DNA of 64,000 bases from Tsuneonella mangrovi (GTDB taxonomy: Bacteria; Pseudomonadota; Alphaproteobacteria; Sphingomonadales; Sphingomonadaceae): positions 1,240,001-1,304,000 of the forward strand of contig NZ_CP022889.1 in NCBI RefSeq assembly GCF_002269345.1. The letters are read 5' to 3'. The translations under genes and the position numbers were made by a program. How positions within the stretch are numbered: the first letter of the stretch is position 1; each line of letters starts with the position of its first letter. The notes below the pieces were generated by a model that saw nothing but the letters and a program-made list of their open reading frames with translations, was not told the origin of the DNA and made no database searches. This document shows, one piece after another, positions 47,885 to 57,370 of this stretch.

Positions 47885-49987
47885 TCAGCCGAGCGCCTTC
47901 ACCTTGCGGCGATAGGCGTGGAGCAACGGCTCGGTATAGCCGTTGGGCTGTTCGAGTCCTTCGAACACCAGCGCGCGTGCAGCCTGGAAGGCGAGGCTGC
48001 CTTGCGGATCGCTCGCCATCGGCTTGTATGCCGGATCGCCTGCATTCTGCGCATCGACCTTGGCCGCCATCCGCAGGAACACCGCATCGACTTCCTCGGG
48101 AGTTGTGACCCCGTGATGCAGCCAGTTGGCGATGTGCTGGCTGGAAATGCGCAGGGTTGCACGGTCTTCCATCAGCCCGACGTCGTTGATGTCCGGCACT
48201 TTCGAACAGCCGACCCCTTGGTCGACCCAACGCACGACGTAACCGAGGATGCCTTGCGCGTTGTTCTCCAGTTCCTCGCGCACTTCGCCTTCGGACCAGT
48301 TGGTCCCTTCGGACACCGGGATCGTCAGCAGGTCCGACAGGGCCGCAACCGGCTCGGCGGCGCGTTCGGACTGACGCGCGAACACATCGACTGCGTGATA
48401 GTGCGTCGCGTGGAGCGTCGCGGCGGTCGGGCTCGGCACCCACGCGCAGTTGGCCCCGGTCATCGGATGGCCGATCTTCTGTTCGAGCATGGCAGCCATC
48501 AGGTCCGGCATCGCCCACATGCCCTTGCCGATCTGCGCCTTGCCCGAAAGACCGCAGGCGAGCCCGATCTGGACGTTGCGATCCTCGTAGGCGGTGATCC
48601 ACGGCGTGGTCTTCATCGCGCCCTTGCGCAGCATCGGGCCGGCCTGCATCGCGGTGTGCATCTCGTCACCCGTCCGGTCGAGGAAGCCGGTGTTGATGAA
48701 CATGATCCGGTCCTTCACCGCCTCGATGCAGGCGGCAAGGTTGACGCTGGTCCGGCGTTCCTCGTCCATCACCCCGACCTTGAGCGTGTTGCGCGCCAGC
48801 CCCAATAGGTCTTCCACCGCATCGAACAGATCGTTGGTGAAGCGCGCTTCCTCCGGCCCGTGCATCTTGGGCTTGACGATATAAACCGATCCTTCGCGGC
48901 TATTGGCCAGCTTGCCGAGCCGCTTGAGATCGTGGAGCGCGACAAGGCTGGTGACGATCCCGTCGAGAATGCCCTCGGGTGCTTCACTGCCATCGGCGAG
49001 GTGCACCGCAGGGGTCGTCATCAGGTGGCCGACATTGCGCACCAGCAACAAGCTGCGCCCATGCAGAGTCAGCGGCGAACCGTCGGTCGCGGTGTATTCG
49101 CGGTCGGGGTTGAGAGCGCGGGTCATCATCTTCCCGCCCTTCTCGAAGGTATCCTCAAGGTCGCCCTTCATCAGGCCGAGCCAGTTGCGATAAGCCAGCA
49201 CCTTGTCTTCGGCGTCGACCGCCGCAACCGAATCCTCGCAGTCGCAGATCGTCGAAACGGCGGCTTCGAGGATCACGTCAGCGACCCCTGCCGGATCATC
49301 CTTGCCGATCGGGTGGTCGCGATCGACCACGATCTCGATGTGCAGGCCGTTGTTCTTGAGCAGCAGGTTGTCGCCCGCGGTGCCGACAAGTTGCGACTGG
49401 TCCTTCAATTGCGGCGCGGTGCCGTCCCAGTCGGCCCACGAGCCACTGGCGAGCGGTACCGCCTTGTCGAGGAACTCGCGTGCCCACGCGATCACCTTCG
49501 CGCCGCGCTTGGGATCGTAACCCTTGCCTTCCGCTTCGCCGGGGATCGCGTCGGTGCCATAGAGCGCATCGTAGAGGCTGCCCCAGCGCGCATTGGCCGC
49601 GTTCAAGAGGAACCGCGCATTGAGGATCGGCACCACCAGCTGCGGACCGGCGACGGTTGCCAGTTCGCTATCGACTTTTTGCGGATCGGCGGTGAACGGG
49701 GCGGGCTCGGGCACGAGATAGCCGATCTCGGTGAGGAACGCGGTGTAGCCGTCCATGTCCTCGATCTTGCCCGGGTTGGCCTTGTGCCAATCGTCGATCT
49801 TGGCCTGGATTGCGTCGCGCTTGGCCAGCAGCTCGCGGTTGCGCGGGGTAAAGGTGTCGAAGATCCTCGCCGCACCCGTCCAGAAGTCGTCATCCGAAAT
49901 GCCGGTGCCGGGCAGTGCCTCGTTCTCGATAAACGCGGCAAGTTGCGGGGCAACGCGCAAGGTGCTTCGCTGGATCGGGTCGCTCAC
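47885..49987 (-). CDS. glcB: Malate synthase G
   Basis: A 700-residue single-chain malate synthase that condenses glyoxylate with acetyl-CoA. Motifs: [15 protein letters not shown] (acid residues), [30 protein letters not shown] and [21 protein letters not shown] lies 9-10 bases before the GTG at 49987, while the ATG at 50008 has no ribosome site, so GTG is preferred. No isocitrate lyase is in the window; it may serve glycolate or the glyoxylate shunt. Confidence 0.94.
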   Translation of the reverse strand: MSDPIQRSTLRVAPQLAAFIENEALPGTGISDDDFWTGAARIFDTFTPRNRELLAKRDAIQAKIDDWHKANPGKIEDMDGYTAFLTEIGYLVPEPAPFTADPQKVDSELATVAGPQLVVPILNARFLLNAANARWGSLYDALYGTDAIPGEAEGKGYDPKRGAKVIAWAREFLDKAVPLASGSWADWDGTAPQLKDQSQLVGTAGDNLLLKNNGLHIEIVVDRDHPIGKDDPAGVADVILEAAVSTICDCEDSVAAVDAEDKVLAYRNWLGLMKGDLEDTFEKGGKMMTRALNPDREYTATDGSPLTLHGRSLLLVRNVGHLMTTPAVHLADGSEAPEGILDGIVTSLVALHDLKRLGKLANSREGSVYIVKPKMHGPEEARFTNDLFDAVEDLLGLARNTLKVGVMDEERRTSVNLAACIEAVKDRIMFINTGFLDRTGDEMHTAMQAGPMLRKGAMKTTPWITAYEDRNVQIGLACGLSGKAQIGKGMWAMPDLMAAMLEQKIGHPMTGANCAWVPSPTAATLHATHYHAVDVFARQSERAAEPVAALSDLLTIPVSEGTNWSEGEVREELENNAQGILGYVVRWVDQGVGCSKVPDINDVGLMEDRATLRISSQHIANWLHHGVTTPEEVDAVFLRMAAKVDAQNAGDPAYKPMASDPQGSLAFQAARALVFEGLEQPNGYTEPLLHAYRRKVKALG

Positions 49988-50169
49988 TGAATCTTTCTCC
50001 TCGCGCATAGGTATGCAAACCCGGTCGCGTTACCGTGCCGCTTGCCGGTCTCGCAAGGTGCAATCGGGTTGTCCCGGCGATAGTATGGCTTGCCCACTCA
50101 GGGGCGGATTGAACTCGGGCGGCGAAGGCTTACCTTGCTCGCGAGACCGAACCCGCCGGAGAATTGCCG

Positions 50170-50616
50170 ATGCTCACCTGGAATGCCGTCGTCGCCCGCG
50201 CGAAGGAGGGCAATCCCGCCCCGCCCCGCCGGGTGGAAAGAAGCGAGGCGGAATGGCGCGCGCAGCTGAGCGACGAACAGTTCTATGTCACCCGCCAGCA
50301 CGGTACCGAACGGCCGTTCAGCAGCGAGATGTGCTCGCTGTTCCAGCCGGGCCGCTACGCCTGCGCGTGTTGCGGCACCGAACTGTTCGATTCGGCGACC
50401 AAGTTCGAAAGCGGCACCGGCTGGCCGAGCTTCGGCGAACCGGTGGAAGACGCCGTGGTTTCCTACCACGCCGACACCAGCCACGGGATGGTCCGCATCG
50501 AAGCGCTGTGCGCGGTATGCGATGCGCACCTGGGCCATGTGTTCCCCGACGGCCCACCGCCGAGCGGCCTGCGCTATTGCATGAACGCGCTCTCGCTGGA
50601 GAAGGTCCACGACTGA
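50170..50616 (+). CDS. msrB: Peptide-methionine (R)-S-oxide reductase
   Basis: A 148-residue MsrB that reduces methionine-R-sulfoxide in proteins. Zinc-binding CxxC pairs are in YACACCGTELF and CAVCDAHLGHVF, the GTGWPSF motif is present and Cys137 in RYCMNALSL is the catalytic residue. The ATG at 50170 follows GGAG by 8 bases. The last codons overlap the start region of selO. Confidence 0.95.
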   Translation: MLTWNAVVARAKEGNPAPPRRVERSEAEWRAQLSDEQFYVTRQHGTERPFSSEMCSLFQPGRYACACCGTELFDSATKFESGTGWPSFGEPVEDAVVSYHADTSHGMVRIEALCAVCDAHLGHVFPDGPPPSGLRYCMNALSLEKVHD

Positions 50617-52114
50617 CGCACCTGCCCTCGACCAGACCGAAACCATTGCCGCCGGCTGGAGCTTCGACAACAGCTTCGCGCGCCAGCTCGAAGGGTTCTA
50701 CGCGCCGTGGCAGCTCGAACCGGTCGCTGCGCCGCAACTGCTGCATTTCAATCGCGGGCTGGCCGAACGGCTGGGGCTGGGGTTCAACGGCCTGAGCGAA
50801 GCGGACCTTGCGCGAATCTTTGCCGGAAACGCATTGCCCGAGGGTGCGGATCCGATCGCGCTTGCCTATGCGGGGCACCAGTTCGGGCAGTTCAACCCGC
50901 AACTGGGCGATGGGCGGGCACTGCTGCTGGGCGAAGTCGTCTCGCCCGACGGCCAGCGGTTCGATATCCAGCTCAAGGGTTCGGGCCGCACGCCGTTCTC
51001 GCGCAATGGTGACGGGCGATCGGCGCTCGGCCCGGCGCTGCGCGAATATCTCGTGTCCGAAGCGATGGCCGCGCTTGGCGTGCCGACCACGCGCTCGCTC
51101 GCGGTGGTGGCGACCGGCGAGAAGGTCCAGCGCGAACGGGCCGAGCCTGGCGGCATCAGCACGCGCGTCGCGGCGAGCCATATCCGCGTCGGAACCGTGC
51201 AGTTCTTCGCTGCACACCTTGGGCCGGATTACGTGCGCCAACTGGCCGACTACACGATCGCACGGCACTATCCGGCAGCGGCCGAAGCGGAAAATCCCTA
51301 CCTCGCGCTGTTCGAGATGGTGATGGACGCGCAAGCCGCGCTCGTCGCGCAATGGATGAACCTCGGCTTCATTCACGGGGTCATGAACACCGACAACATG
51401 GCGCTTTCGGGCGAAACGATCGACTACGGCCCGTGCGCCTTCATCGACAGCTACGATCCGCGCACAGTGTTCAGCTCGATCGATACGCAAGGCCGCTATG
51501 CGTTCGGCAACCAGCCGTTTATTGCTCGCTGGAACCTGATCCAGCTGGGCAATGCGATGCTGCCGGTGATCGCCGAACAGGACGATGCGGCGACCGAGAA
51601 GGTTACCGCGCTGCTCGAACAGTTCCCGGAACGCTACATCGCCGCGTGGCTCAAGGGGATGCGCCGCAAGCTTGGCCTGGTTGACGTGCAGGAGGGCGAT
51701 CTCGACCTTGCCAGCCGCCTGATGAAGGCGATGGAAGGGCAGTCGGTCGATTTTACGCGGTTCTTCCGCGCGCTTGCCCGTGTGCCCGCGGAAGGGCCGG
51801 GTATCGCATCCGCGCTGTTCGACGACCCGGCGGTTGGCGAGGCATGGATCGCCGAATGGCTGACCCGGATCGAAGGCGATTCCTTGTCCGCCGCCGACCG
51901 CCGCGCCGCGATGGACGCCGCCAACCCGGTCTACATCCCGCGCAACCACAAGGTCGAGGAGGCGCTCGCCGCAGCGATCGAGGGAGACATGGCACCGTAT
52001 GAACGCTTGCTCGATGCCGTGACGCGCCCGTTCGAGGAGCGTGACGGGTTCGAGGAGTACGCCCGGCCCGCGCCTGACAGCTTCGGGCCCTACGTCACCT
52101 TCTGCGGCACCTGA
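50609..52114 (+). CDS. selO: SelO/YdiU-family protein adenylyltransferase, apparent ACG start
   Basis: A pseudokinase-fold enzyme that AMPylates proteins with ATP. The conserved region begins at about 50657 (WSFDNSFARQLEGFYAPWQ), then YAGHQFGQFNPQLGDGRA, QLKGSGRTPFSRNGDGR, GVMNTDNMALSGETIDYGP and the C-terminal VTFCGT. The frame has no ATG, GTG or TTG between the upstream stop (50582) and a TTG at 50834, which would delete about 75 conserved residues. ACG at 50609, three bases after GGAGAAGG, gives TDAPALDQTE and a normal length of 501 residues. A single change ATG to ACG would be synonymous in the overlapping msrB codon (CAT to CAC). Confidence 0.85.
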   Translation, partial: TTDAPALDQTETIAAGWSFDNSFARQLEGFYAPWQLEPVAAPQLLHFNRGLAERLGLGFNGLSEADLARIFAGNALPEGADPIALAYAGHQFGQFNPQLGDGRALLLGEVVSPDGQRFDIQLKGSGRTPFSRNGDGRSALGPALREYLVSEAMAALGVPTTRSLAVVATGEKVQRERAEPGGISTRVAASHIRVGTVQFFAAHLGPDYVRQLADYTIARHYPAAAEAENPYLALFEMVMDAQAALVAQWMNLGFIHGVMNTDNMALSGETIDYGPCAFIDSYDPRTVFSSIDTQGRYAFGNQPFIARWNLIQLGNAMLPVIAEQDDAATEKVTALLEQFPERYIAAWLKGMRRKLGLVDVQEGDLDLASRLMKAMEGQSVDFTRFFRALARVPAEGPGIASALFDDPAVGEAWIAEWLTRIEGDSLSAADRRAAMDAANPVYIPRNHKVEEALAAAIEGDMAPYERLLDAVTRPFEERDGFEEYARPAPDSFGPYVTFCGT

Positions 52115-52117
52115 GCC

Positions 52118-52573
52118 TCAGGTGTCGGGCCGCCCCTTCATCAGCGCGTTGCGGGTGCATCTGGCGACCAACTCGCCGTGCTGGTTGGTGCAGGTGTGTT
52201 CGAACTCGACGATCCCCTGCCCGGGGCGCGACCTGCTTTCGCGCAAGGAAATCACCTTGGTGTGCGAGCGCAGTGTATCGCCCGCGAACACCGGCTTGGG
52301 AAATACCACGTCGGTCATGCCCAGGTTCGCCACCGTGGTGCCCATCGTCGTGTCGTAGACGCTCATCCCGATCATGATCCCGAGCGTGTAGAGGCTGTTG
52401 AACAGCGGCTTGCCGAACTCGGTGCTTTCGGAAAAGTGGTTGTCGACGTGCACCGGCTGCGGGTTCAGCGTCATCAGGCTGAACTGGATGTTGTCGTACT
52501 CGGTCACCGTGCGCGAAAAGGCATGGTCGAATTCCTGCCCGACCGCGAAATCCTGGAAGTAGAGGCCTGGCAT
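52118..52573 (-). CDS. MaoC-like (R)-specific enoyl-CoA hydratase
   Basis: A 151-residue hot-dog hydratase (DFAVGQEFDHAFSRTVTEYD, NPQPVHVDNHFSESTEFGKP with the catalytic Asp/His pattern, then NSLYTLGIMIGMS). Such enzymes hydrate enoyl-CoA or mesaconyl-CoA-type substrates. It is convergent with selO, 3 bases apart, and divergent from the enoyl-CoA hydratase gene, suggesting acyl-CoA metabolism. Confidence 0.87.
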   Translation of the reverse strand: MPGLYFQDFAVGQEFDHAFSRTVTEYDNIQFSLMTLNPQPVHVDNHFSESTEFGKPLFNSLYTLGIMIGMSVYDTTMGTTVANLGMTDVVFPKPVFAGDTLRSHTKVISLRESRSRPGQGIVEFEHTCTNQHGELVARCTRNALMKGRPDT

Positions 52574-52737
52574 CGAAGTGCTCCCTGGCTACCGACGTCG
52601 ATCGCCGGATTACCCGCGAGCGCCTATCACTACTGCGCAGGTTCGCCAACTTGCCCTCGACAGCGGTCGGCAAGCAATGCCAATAAGTCCTCGAATCGAA
52701 CCTAACACGCCCGGACAGCGGGAGCGGGAGAGCACGA

Positions 52738-53520
52738 ATGGCATACGAAACGATCAAGGTAGAGCGCAGCGGAGACGTCATGAAGCTGACGCTCAACCGG
52801 CCCGAGCGGCTCAACGCCTGCCCTCCGCAGATGGCCGACGAGATCTTCGCTGCCGTGCGCGATCGGGGCGATGTGCGCGCCATCCTGGTGACCGGCGAAG
52901 GCCGCGCGTTCTGCTCGGGCGCAGACCTTGCCGCCAATGCGCAATCCTCGATCACCGGCGGCGACCGAGCCTATTCCTCGCTGCAGGGGCACTACAATCC
53001 GATGATCGCGTTGCTCGCCAGCGTGCCGGTGCCGGTGGTCAGTGCGGTCAACGGCCCGGCCGCGGGCGTTGGCTGCTCGATCGCACTAGCGGCAGACTTC
53101 GTGATTGCCGGCAAGAGCGGCTATTTCCTGCAAGCGTTCGTCAATATCGGGCTGGTTCCCGACGGCGGATCGAGCTGGATGCTGCCGCGCCTGGTCGGCA
53201 GCGCGCAAGCGACCCGGATGATGATGCTGGGCGAGAAGATCGGCGGCGAAGAAGCCGAACGGATCGGCCTTATATACAAGTGCGTCGAAGACGATGCGCT
53301 GGCGGGCGAAGCGACCGCGCTCGCCGAGCGTCTTGCGAGCGGCCCGACCGTTGCGCTGGGCCTGATGAAGCGTACCATGCGTGCTGGCCTCTCGGCCGAC
53401 TTCACCACCACATTGCAAACCGAAGCCGAAACCCAGCGGCAGGCAGGCGGCACGGCCGATGCCGCCGAAGGAGCAATGGCGTTCCTGCAAAAGCGCAAGG
53501 CCGCGTTCAAAGGCGCGTAG
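52738..53520 (+). CDS. Enoyl-CoA hydratase/isomerase (crotonase family)
   Basis: A 260-residue crotonase-fold enzyme. GRAFCSGADLAAN forms the oxyanion and CoA loop, VNGPAAGVGCSIALAADF the second, and IGLVPDGGSSWML the third. The usual catalytic Glu at the end of the GxG helix region is replaced by residues in VGCSIALAAD/PDGGSS, so isomerase versus hydratase cannot be told. GAGCGGGAG precedes the ATG. Its end overlaps the convergent glycosyltransferase gene by 14 bases. Confidence 0.88.
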   Translation: MAYETIKVERSGDVMKLTLNRPERLNACPPQMADEIFAAVRDRGDVRAILVTGEGRAFCSGADLAANAQSSITGGDRAYSSLQGHYNPMIALLASVPVPVVSAVNGPAAGVGCSIALAADFVIAGKSGYFLQAFVNIGLVPDGGSSWMLPRLVGSAQATRMMMLGEKIGGEEAERIGLIYKCVEDDALAGEATALAERLASGPTVALGLMKRTMRAGLSADFTTTLQTEAETQRQAGGTADAAEGAMAFLQKRKAAFKGA

Positions 53521-54688
53521 CGGCAACCTTGATGGTTTCGAGCGGGATCGCAGTACCGCCGACCGCTGCGTAGCTCGCGAAAAGGTCTGCGAAGTGCTCC
53601 TCCATCGTTCGGCTCTTGGCGGTGAACGCAGGAAACGGCTGGCTGAACATCTGCGTGATCGCATCGGCTGCGCTCGCGGCGCTTCCGGCCTTGTAACGTA
53701 GCCCCGCGCCATTGCGTGCGTGGTCCGCTGCGCCGCCCAGGTCCGGCACGATCGACGGCGTACCTGACGCGCGCGCTTCGGCAGCGGCCATGCAGAAGGT
53801 CTCTGCCTCGCAGCCGTGGATCAATGCATCGGCGCTGGCGACGATCCGGGGAAACTTCTCGCGGCTGGTTTCCGGCCCGAACACACGGATATGTGGGTTG
53901 CCGCCGATCCGCTGCTGGATCGTGCGTTTTTCCTTGCCCTGCCCGAACAGGACCAGGCCCAGTGGAAAACGTTGCCCGGCCGAATGCACCGCGTCGACCA
54001 CCATCGGCCAGCGCTTTTCCGCCGACAGCCGCCCGACGCCAAGCAGCAGGTGCGCATCGGGCGGTAAGCGGCATTCGCGCAGCAGTTCCGCCCGCAATTC
54101 CGGGTCGCGCTTGGACGGCGAAAACCGATGAGCTTCGATTCCCATCGGGTTGATCTCGACATTGGCAACCCCGCCGCGGCGGAGCCGCTCGCCGAGCTCG
54201 TGGCTCGCACAGACCACCCGGTCGTAGACCTCGCCCATCGCGCGCATATGGTCCCAGAACTGGTAGAAATGCCTATCGATCGTCTCGCGCCGGAACGGCG
54301 GGGCGAGCCAGCGATAGGCATAGGCCGACATCGGATCGGCATGCATCACCATCGAACGCGGAGCCGCACCGTCCCACTTGGCGACCATCGCCGCGCTGTG
54401 CCACGGCGAGGACACTTCGACGAAGTCCGGCGCGAGCGCATCGAGCGCGTCGTGCACCTGGTCGGTATCGTCGAAATAGTGATACTTCCGATCGAGCGGA
54501 AACTTCGGGCACGGTACGTAAACGATCCGCGCGCCCGGCCCGCGCTCGATCACTTCGTGCCGCGCACCGGGGGCAAGGATCGTAATCTCCTGGCCGAGCT
54601 GCGGACCGATGGCGAGCTTCTGTTCGACATAGGTCCGCACACCGCCGCCATGCGGGGTATAGAAACCGCAAACGTCAACGATGTGCAT
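53507..54688 (-). CDS. GT4-family glycosyltransferase
   Basis: A 393-residue GT-B glycosyltransferase. The N-terminal domain starts VDVCGFYTPHGGGVRTYVEQ; the C-terminal nucleotide-sugar domain has LLGVGRLSAEKRWPMVVDA and HGCEAETFCMAAAEARASG, the family EX7E motif. It transfers a sugar from a nucleotide donor to a lipid or glycan acceptor. It ends a same-strand cluster of DUF2334, flippase-like and DUF2141 genes, so an envelope glycolipid is a reasonable guess. Confidence 0.9.
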   Translation of the reverse strand: MHIVDVCGFYTPHGGGVRTYVEQKLAIGPQLGQEITILAPGARHEVIERGPGARIVYVPCPKFPLDRKYHYFDDTDQVHDALDALAPDFVEVSSPWHSAAMVAKWDGAAPRSMVMHADPMSAYAYRWLAPPFRRETIDRHFYQFWDHMRAMGEVYDRVVCASHELGERLRRGGVANVEINPMGIEAHRFSPSKRDPELRAELLRECRLPPDAHLLLGVGRLSAEKRWPMVVDAVHSAGQRFPLGLVLFGQGKEKRTIQQRIGGNPHIRVFGPETSREKFPRIVASADALIHGCEAETFCMAAAEARASGTPSIVPDLGGAADHARNGAGLRYKAGSAASAADAITQMFSQPFPAFTAKSRTMEEHFADLFASYAAVGGTAIPLETIKVAATRL

Positions 54689-54700
54689 GGGCCAAGGCCC

Positions 54701-55216
54701 TTAGCGCTTGAGCGGAGCAACTCCAAGCCCGTGGCGATAGTTCATCACGACGTCGATCGGCGTCGGCTTGGTACCAGCCTGGACGGCTACCTTGTCCGCC
54801 TTCGGCTTGCCCCAGCCCAGCCGGGGGTTGTTCGAAAAGCCGATGCCATCGACCGTCCAGCCGAACTTGCGGTTTTCGTCGCGGTCATGCAGCACGCTGA
54901 CCGCGTAGGTCCCGGCGCTCGGCACCCGGATGCAGATCGGCGGAGTCGTACTCGCTGGCACTACCACCCGGCTGAAGGTCTTGCCTTCGTTTATGAGGAT
55001 GTTGTCGTCCTGCAGGAAATCCTGCTTGGTGGCGGGATAGACCTCGATCTTGAGGTTGCCCCTTGTGTCTTTCATGCCCACGGGAGTGACCATGAACGAA
55101 GGGCCGCTCTCGTTGGGTCGGCACTTCCCGGCCGCAATCCCGAGATCGGGGGTTGACGGGACGGGAGCCGCTGCGACGAGCAGCAACCCGGCTGCGGGGA
55201 GCAGTAGAGCTCTCAT
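54701..55216 (-). CDS. DUF2141 exported protein
   Basis: A 171-residue protein with a signal peptide (LLLPAAGLLLVAAAPVP). The body shows the DUF2141 pattern: GTYAVSVLHDRDENRKFGW and GIGFSNNPRLGWGKPKA. The fold is a beta-sandwich of unknown role. The start overlaps the stop of the membrane-protein gene upstream (ATGA), and the glycosyltransferase gene follows after 12 bases, so the three are coupled. Confidence 0.85.
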   Translation of the reverse strand: MRALLLPAAGLLLVAAAPVPSTPDLGIAAGKCRPNESGPSFMVTPVGMKDTRGNLKIEVYPATKQDFLQDDNILINEGKTFSRVVVPASTTPPICIRVPSAGTYAVSVLHDRDENRKFGWTVDGIGFSNNPRLGWGKPKADKVAVQAGTKPTPIDVVMNYRHGLGVAPLKR

Positions 55217-56139
55217 TTGGCTATCTCCGGTCTGACAAGATCGGCCACGCCGAGCACTGCTGCGACGCTGAGGTGCGTGATCAGCAGCAGGCCGGCCATC
55301 ATCGCCATGAGCGTGCCGATCGCGATGTCCTGGCCGAAAAGGAACACCGCGAGCCCGGCGAACACGACATCCTTGTTGGGGATGAAGGGCAGGCGAGAAA
55401 TGAGCATGCGGACGGTGGCAAGGAACAGCCACCAGACCACGGGTACGTTGCTGAGCGCGAGGTGCCACAGCAGCGCTGCGAGCGCGATCGAGGCGATGAT
55501 GCGCGCGATATGCACTCCGAAAATGAACACCAGTTCCTTGCGCGAGAGCGAGAAGATCGTCTTGCGAAACGCCATCGCCGCAATTGAAATGAGCAGCACC
55601 ACGGCCAGCGACCACAGCAGCGCACGGCTACCCTGCTGCAGGATCGTGCTGCCGATCATCGGCCACACCCCGATCAGCAGGATCAGGGTAATGGCGTTGC
55701 CGGCGACAGCCGAAAGGATCGCAACGTCCTTCACCGCGCCGAACGGGGCAGCGACCATCGCGGTGCGCTTGCGCGCCCATGAATAGAAATAGGCTTCACC
55801 GAGATAGCCGAGCAGCAGTTCGTTGGCGACGAGCTTGCGGAGCAATGCGCCGAACCCGCTCACGGGGATATGCCACAACCGCCTGAAAATGATCCATTCG
55901 CTGATCGGGCCAGCGAGGTAGAAAAACGGGAAGACCAGCCAGAACAGCGGCGAGCGCGGGATGAGCGCCCATAGCTCCACAAAATTGAGCGAGCGCAGCT
56001 GCCACGCCACCGCACCCAGCAACGCCAGCGAAACCGCCATCGGCAGCAGGTTCCACAGCTTGTTGCGCGTGGGACGGTCGAGCGGTGCCAGCTCGATGCG
56101 GTCGCTGTCAGGCGTCAAGGCAAGCGCTTCCTGCGTCAT
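55213..56139 (-). CDS. LPG-synthase/flippase-like multi-helix membrane protein (YbhN type)
   Basis: A 308-residue protein with about eight membrane helices (LLPMAVSLALLGAVAWQL, VFPFFYLAGPISEWIIF, LILLIGVWPMIG, FLATVRMLISRLPFIPNKD). It resembles the UPF0104/lysylphosphatidylglycerol-synthase membrane domain, which occurs in lipid flippases and in proteins of unknown role. The ATG at 56139 starts a plausible cytoplasmic leader; the frame extends far upstream without such sequence. It overlaps the DUF2141 gene. Confidence 0.8.
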   Translation of the reverse strand: MTQEALALTPDSDRIELAPLDRPTRNKLWNLLPMAVSLALLGAVAWQLRSLNFVELWALIPRSPLFWLVFPFFYLAGPISEWIIFRRLWHIPVSGFGALLRKLVANELLLGYLGEAYFYSWARKRTAMVAAPFGAVKDVAILSAVAGNAITLILLIGVWPMIGSTILQQGSRALLWSLAVVLLISIAAMAFRKTIFSLSRKELVFIFGVHIARIIASIALAALLWHLALSNVPVVWWLFLATVRMLISRLPFIPNKDVVFAGLAVFLFGQDIAIGTLMAMMAGLLLITHLSVAAVLGVADLVRPEIAK

Positions 56140-56357
56140 GGTGTGACGTTGCGTCGGTCCAGTCTTGTCCAGAGTGCGGGTCTTCGGTCTTCGTGCCGGC
56201 CGATTGGCGGCACGACTTCTCGGTACCTGCGAAGTAGACAGCGGCAGATTTATCCAGTGTGAATTCTCCGGCCAGCAAAGCGTCAGGTGCCGGCATCGCC
56301 TGGCAAGTACGGCCATGCGGCTGCGGATAGGGAAGTGTGATCGCCATGCGCCTGCGC

Positions 56358-57113
56358 TCAGTTCGCCTGATGACCGACAAGGTCGGCGTAGCGTGCAGCG
56401 GGGCGACGGCGGGCAAATGCAGACACCGTCCGGTCGATATCGGCTAGGATCGATGTCTTCGTGACATCGCCGGGATGGACCGCCACCCGCACGGTCTCGA
56501 GCGGGCGCAGCGCGGTGCGCGCCAGCCCGGCGAAGAACAATGACGAAGCCGTGCGCATGGTCGAGCGGCTCGCCCAGGTTATCACCGGCCCGCGCGCGAG
56601 GATCGCGCCATCGGACGGGCACCAGACGCGGAAATGGTCTTCGGCCAGGCGAAAGCCGACTTCCGACAGCGCTTCGCGCGCGCCATCGCCATAGAGCCAG
56701 GCCGGCGCGACGAACCCGGCCGCCTCGCGTCCGGTCACATCTTCGACCAGCGCCTTGCCTTCACGCATTCGCCGCGCGGCCTCGCCACGCGACAGGCCGA
56801 GGAACTCGCCTTCGCCGGCGGTCATGTGCTTCGCCTTGAAGCTGGCGAGACCATCGTGCTCGGCGAGGTCCTTGTGGAACCACCCGTGGACGAACATCTC
56901 GACCCCGCGATCGGCCCAGCCGCGCAGCTTGGCACGATATCCGGCGTTGCGTTGGAGCGGATTGGCTCCCCAATGGTCGGGCACCACCAGCATCGCGAAC
57001 CGCGGCCCGCCAAGCAGTGCTTCGAGCCGATCGACCAGCCGGTCCACCTGTTCGGAAAATCCCGGGCCGACGTCGTGGATCGAGACGAGCAGACGCGGCG
57101 CGCTCACTGGCAC
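56358..57113 (-). CDS. DUF2334 polysaccharide-deacetylase-like protein
   Basis: A 251-residue protein of the NodB-like deacetylase superfamily: LLVSIHDVGPGFSEQVDRL at the N-terminus (metal-binding His-Asp), VEMFVHGWFHKDL (metal His) and AAGFVAPAWLYGDGA. Members remove acetyl groups from polysaccharides or glycolipids. No signal peptide. It is 218 bases upstream of the flippase-like gene on the same strand. Confidence 0.86.
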   Translation of the reverse strand: MPVSAPRLLVSIHDVGPGFSEQVDRLVDRLEALLGGPRFAMLVVPDHWGANPLQRNAGYRAKLRGWADRGVEMFVHGWFHKDLAEHDGLASFKAKHMTAGEGEFLGLSRGEAARRMREGKALVEDVTGREAAGFVAPAWLYGDGAREALSEVGFRLAEDHFRVWCPSDGAILARGPVITWASRSTMRTASSLFFAGLARTALRPLETVRVAVHPGDVTKTSILADIDRTVSAFARRRPAARYADLVGHQAN

Positions 57114-57370
57114 GGTACCCCGAAGGGGGGCGCTGCTCGATCGACAGCGCCGGATAGGCTCGGTTCGGTTCGCATGGGTTGTCCCGCTTCAACGGGTAGT
57201 GAGCGGGGGGGTAAATTCAAGTGCGGATCGCTGGATTTGCGGTCAATACGGGTCAGATATCGCCTGATTGGCGGCAAGGGCGTTAACCTTTGGGACGCGC
57301 CCGTCCCGCCGGGGGACGCGCCTGCACCGCGCGCTGGCACACACCGAGGCACTGCGGCATAACCTGCTGT

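Noticed and set aside
48860-49990. Plus-strand frame opposite malate synthase
   Set aside because: Composition-driven shadow of glcB with no signal, motif or ribosome site.
50834-52114. selO starting at the TTG at 50834
   Set aside because: This would remove a conserved N-terminal stretch of about 75 residues that is clearly coding.
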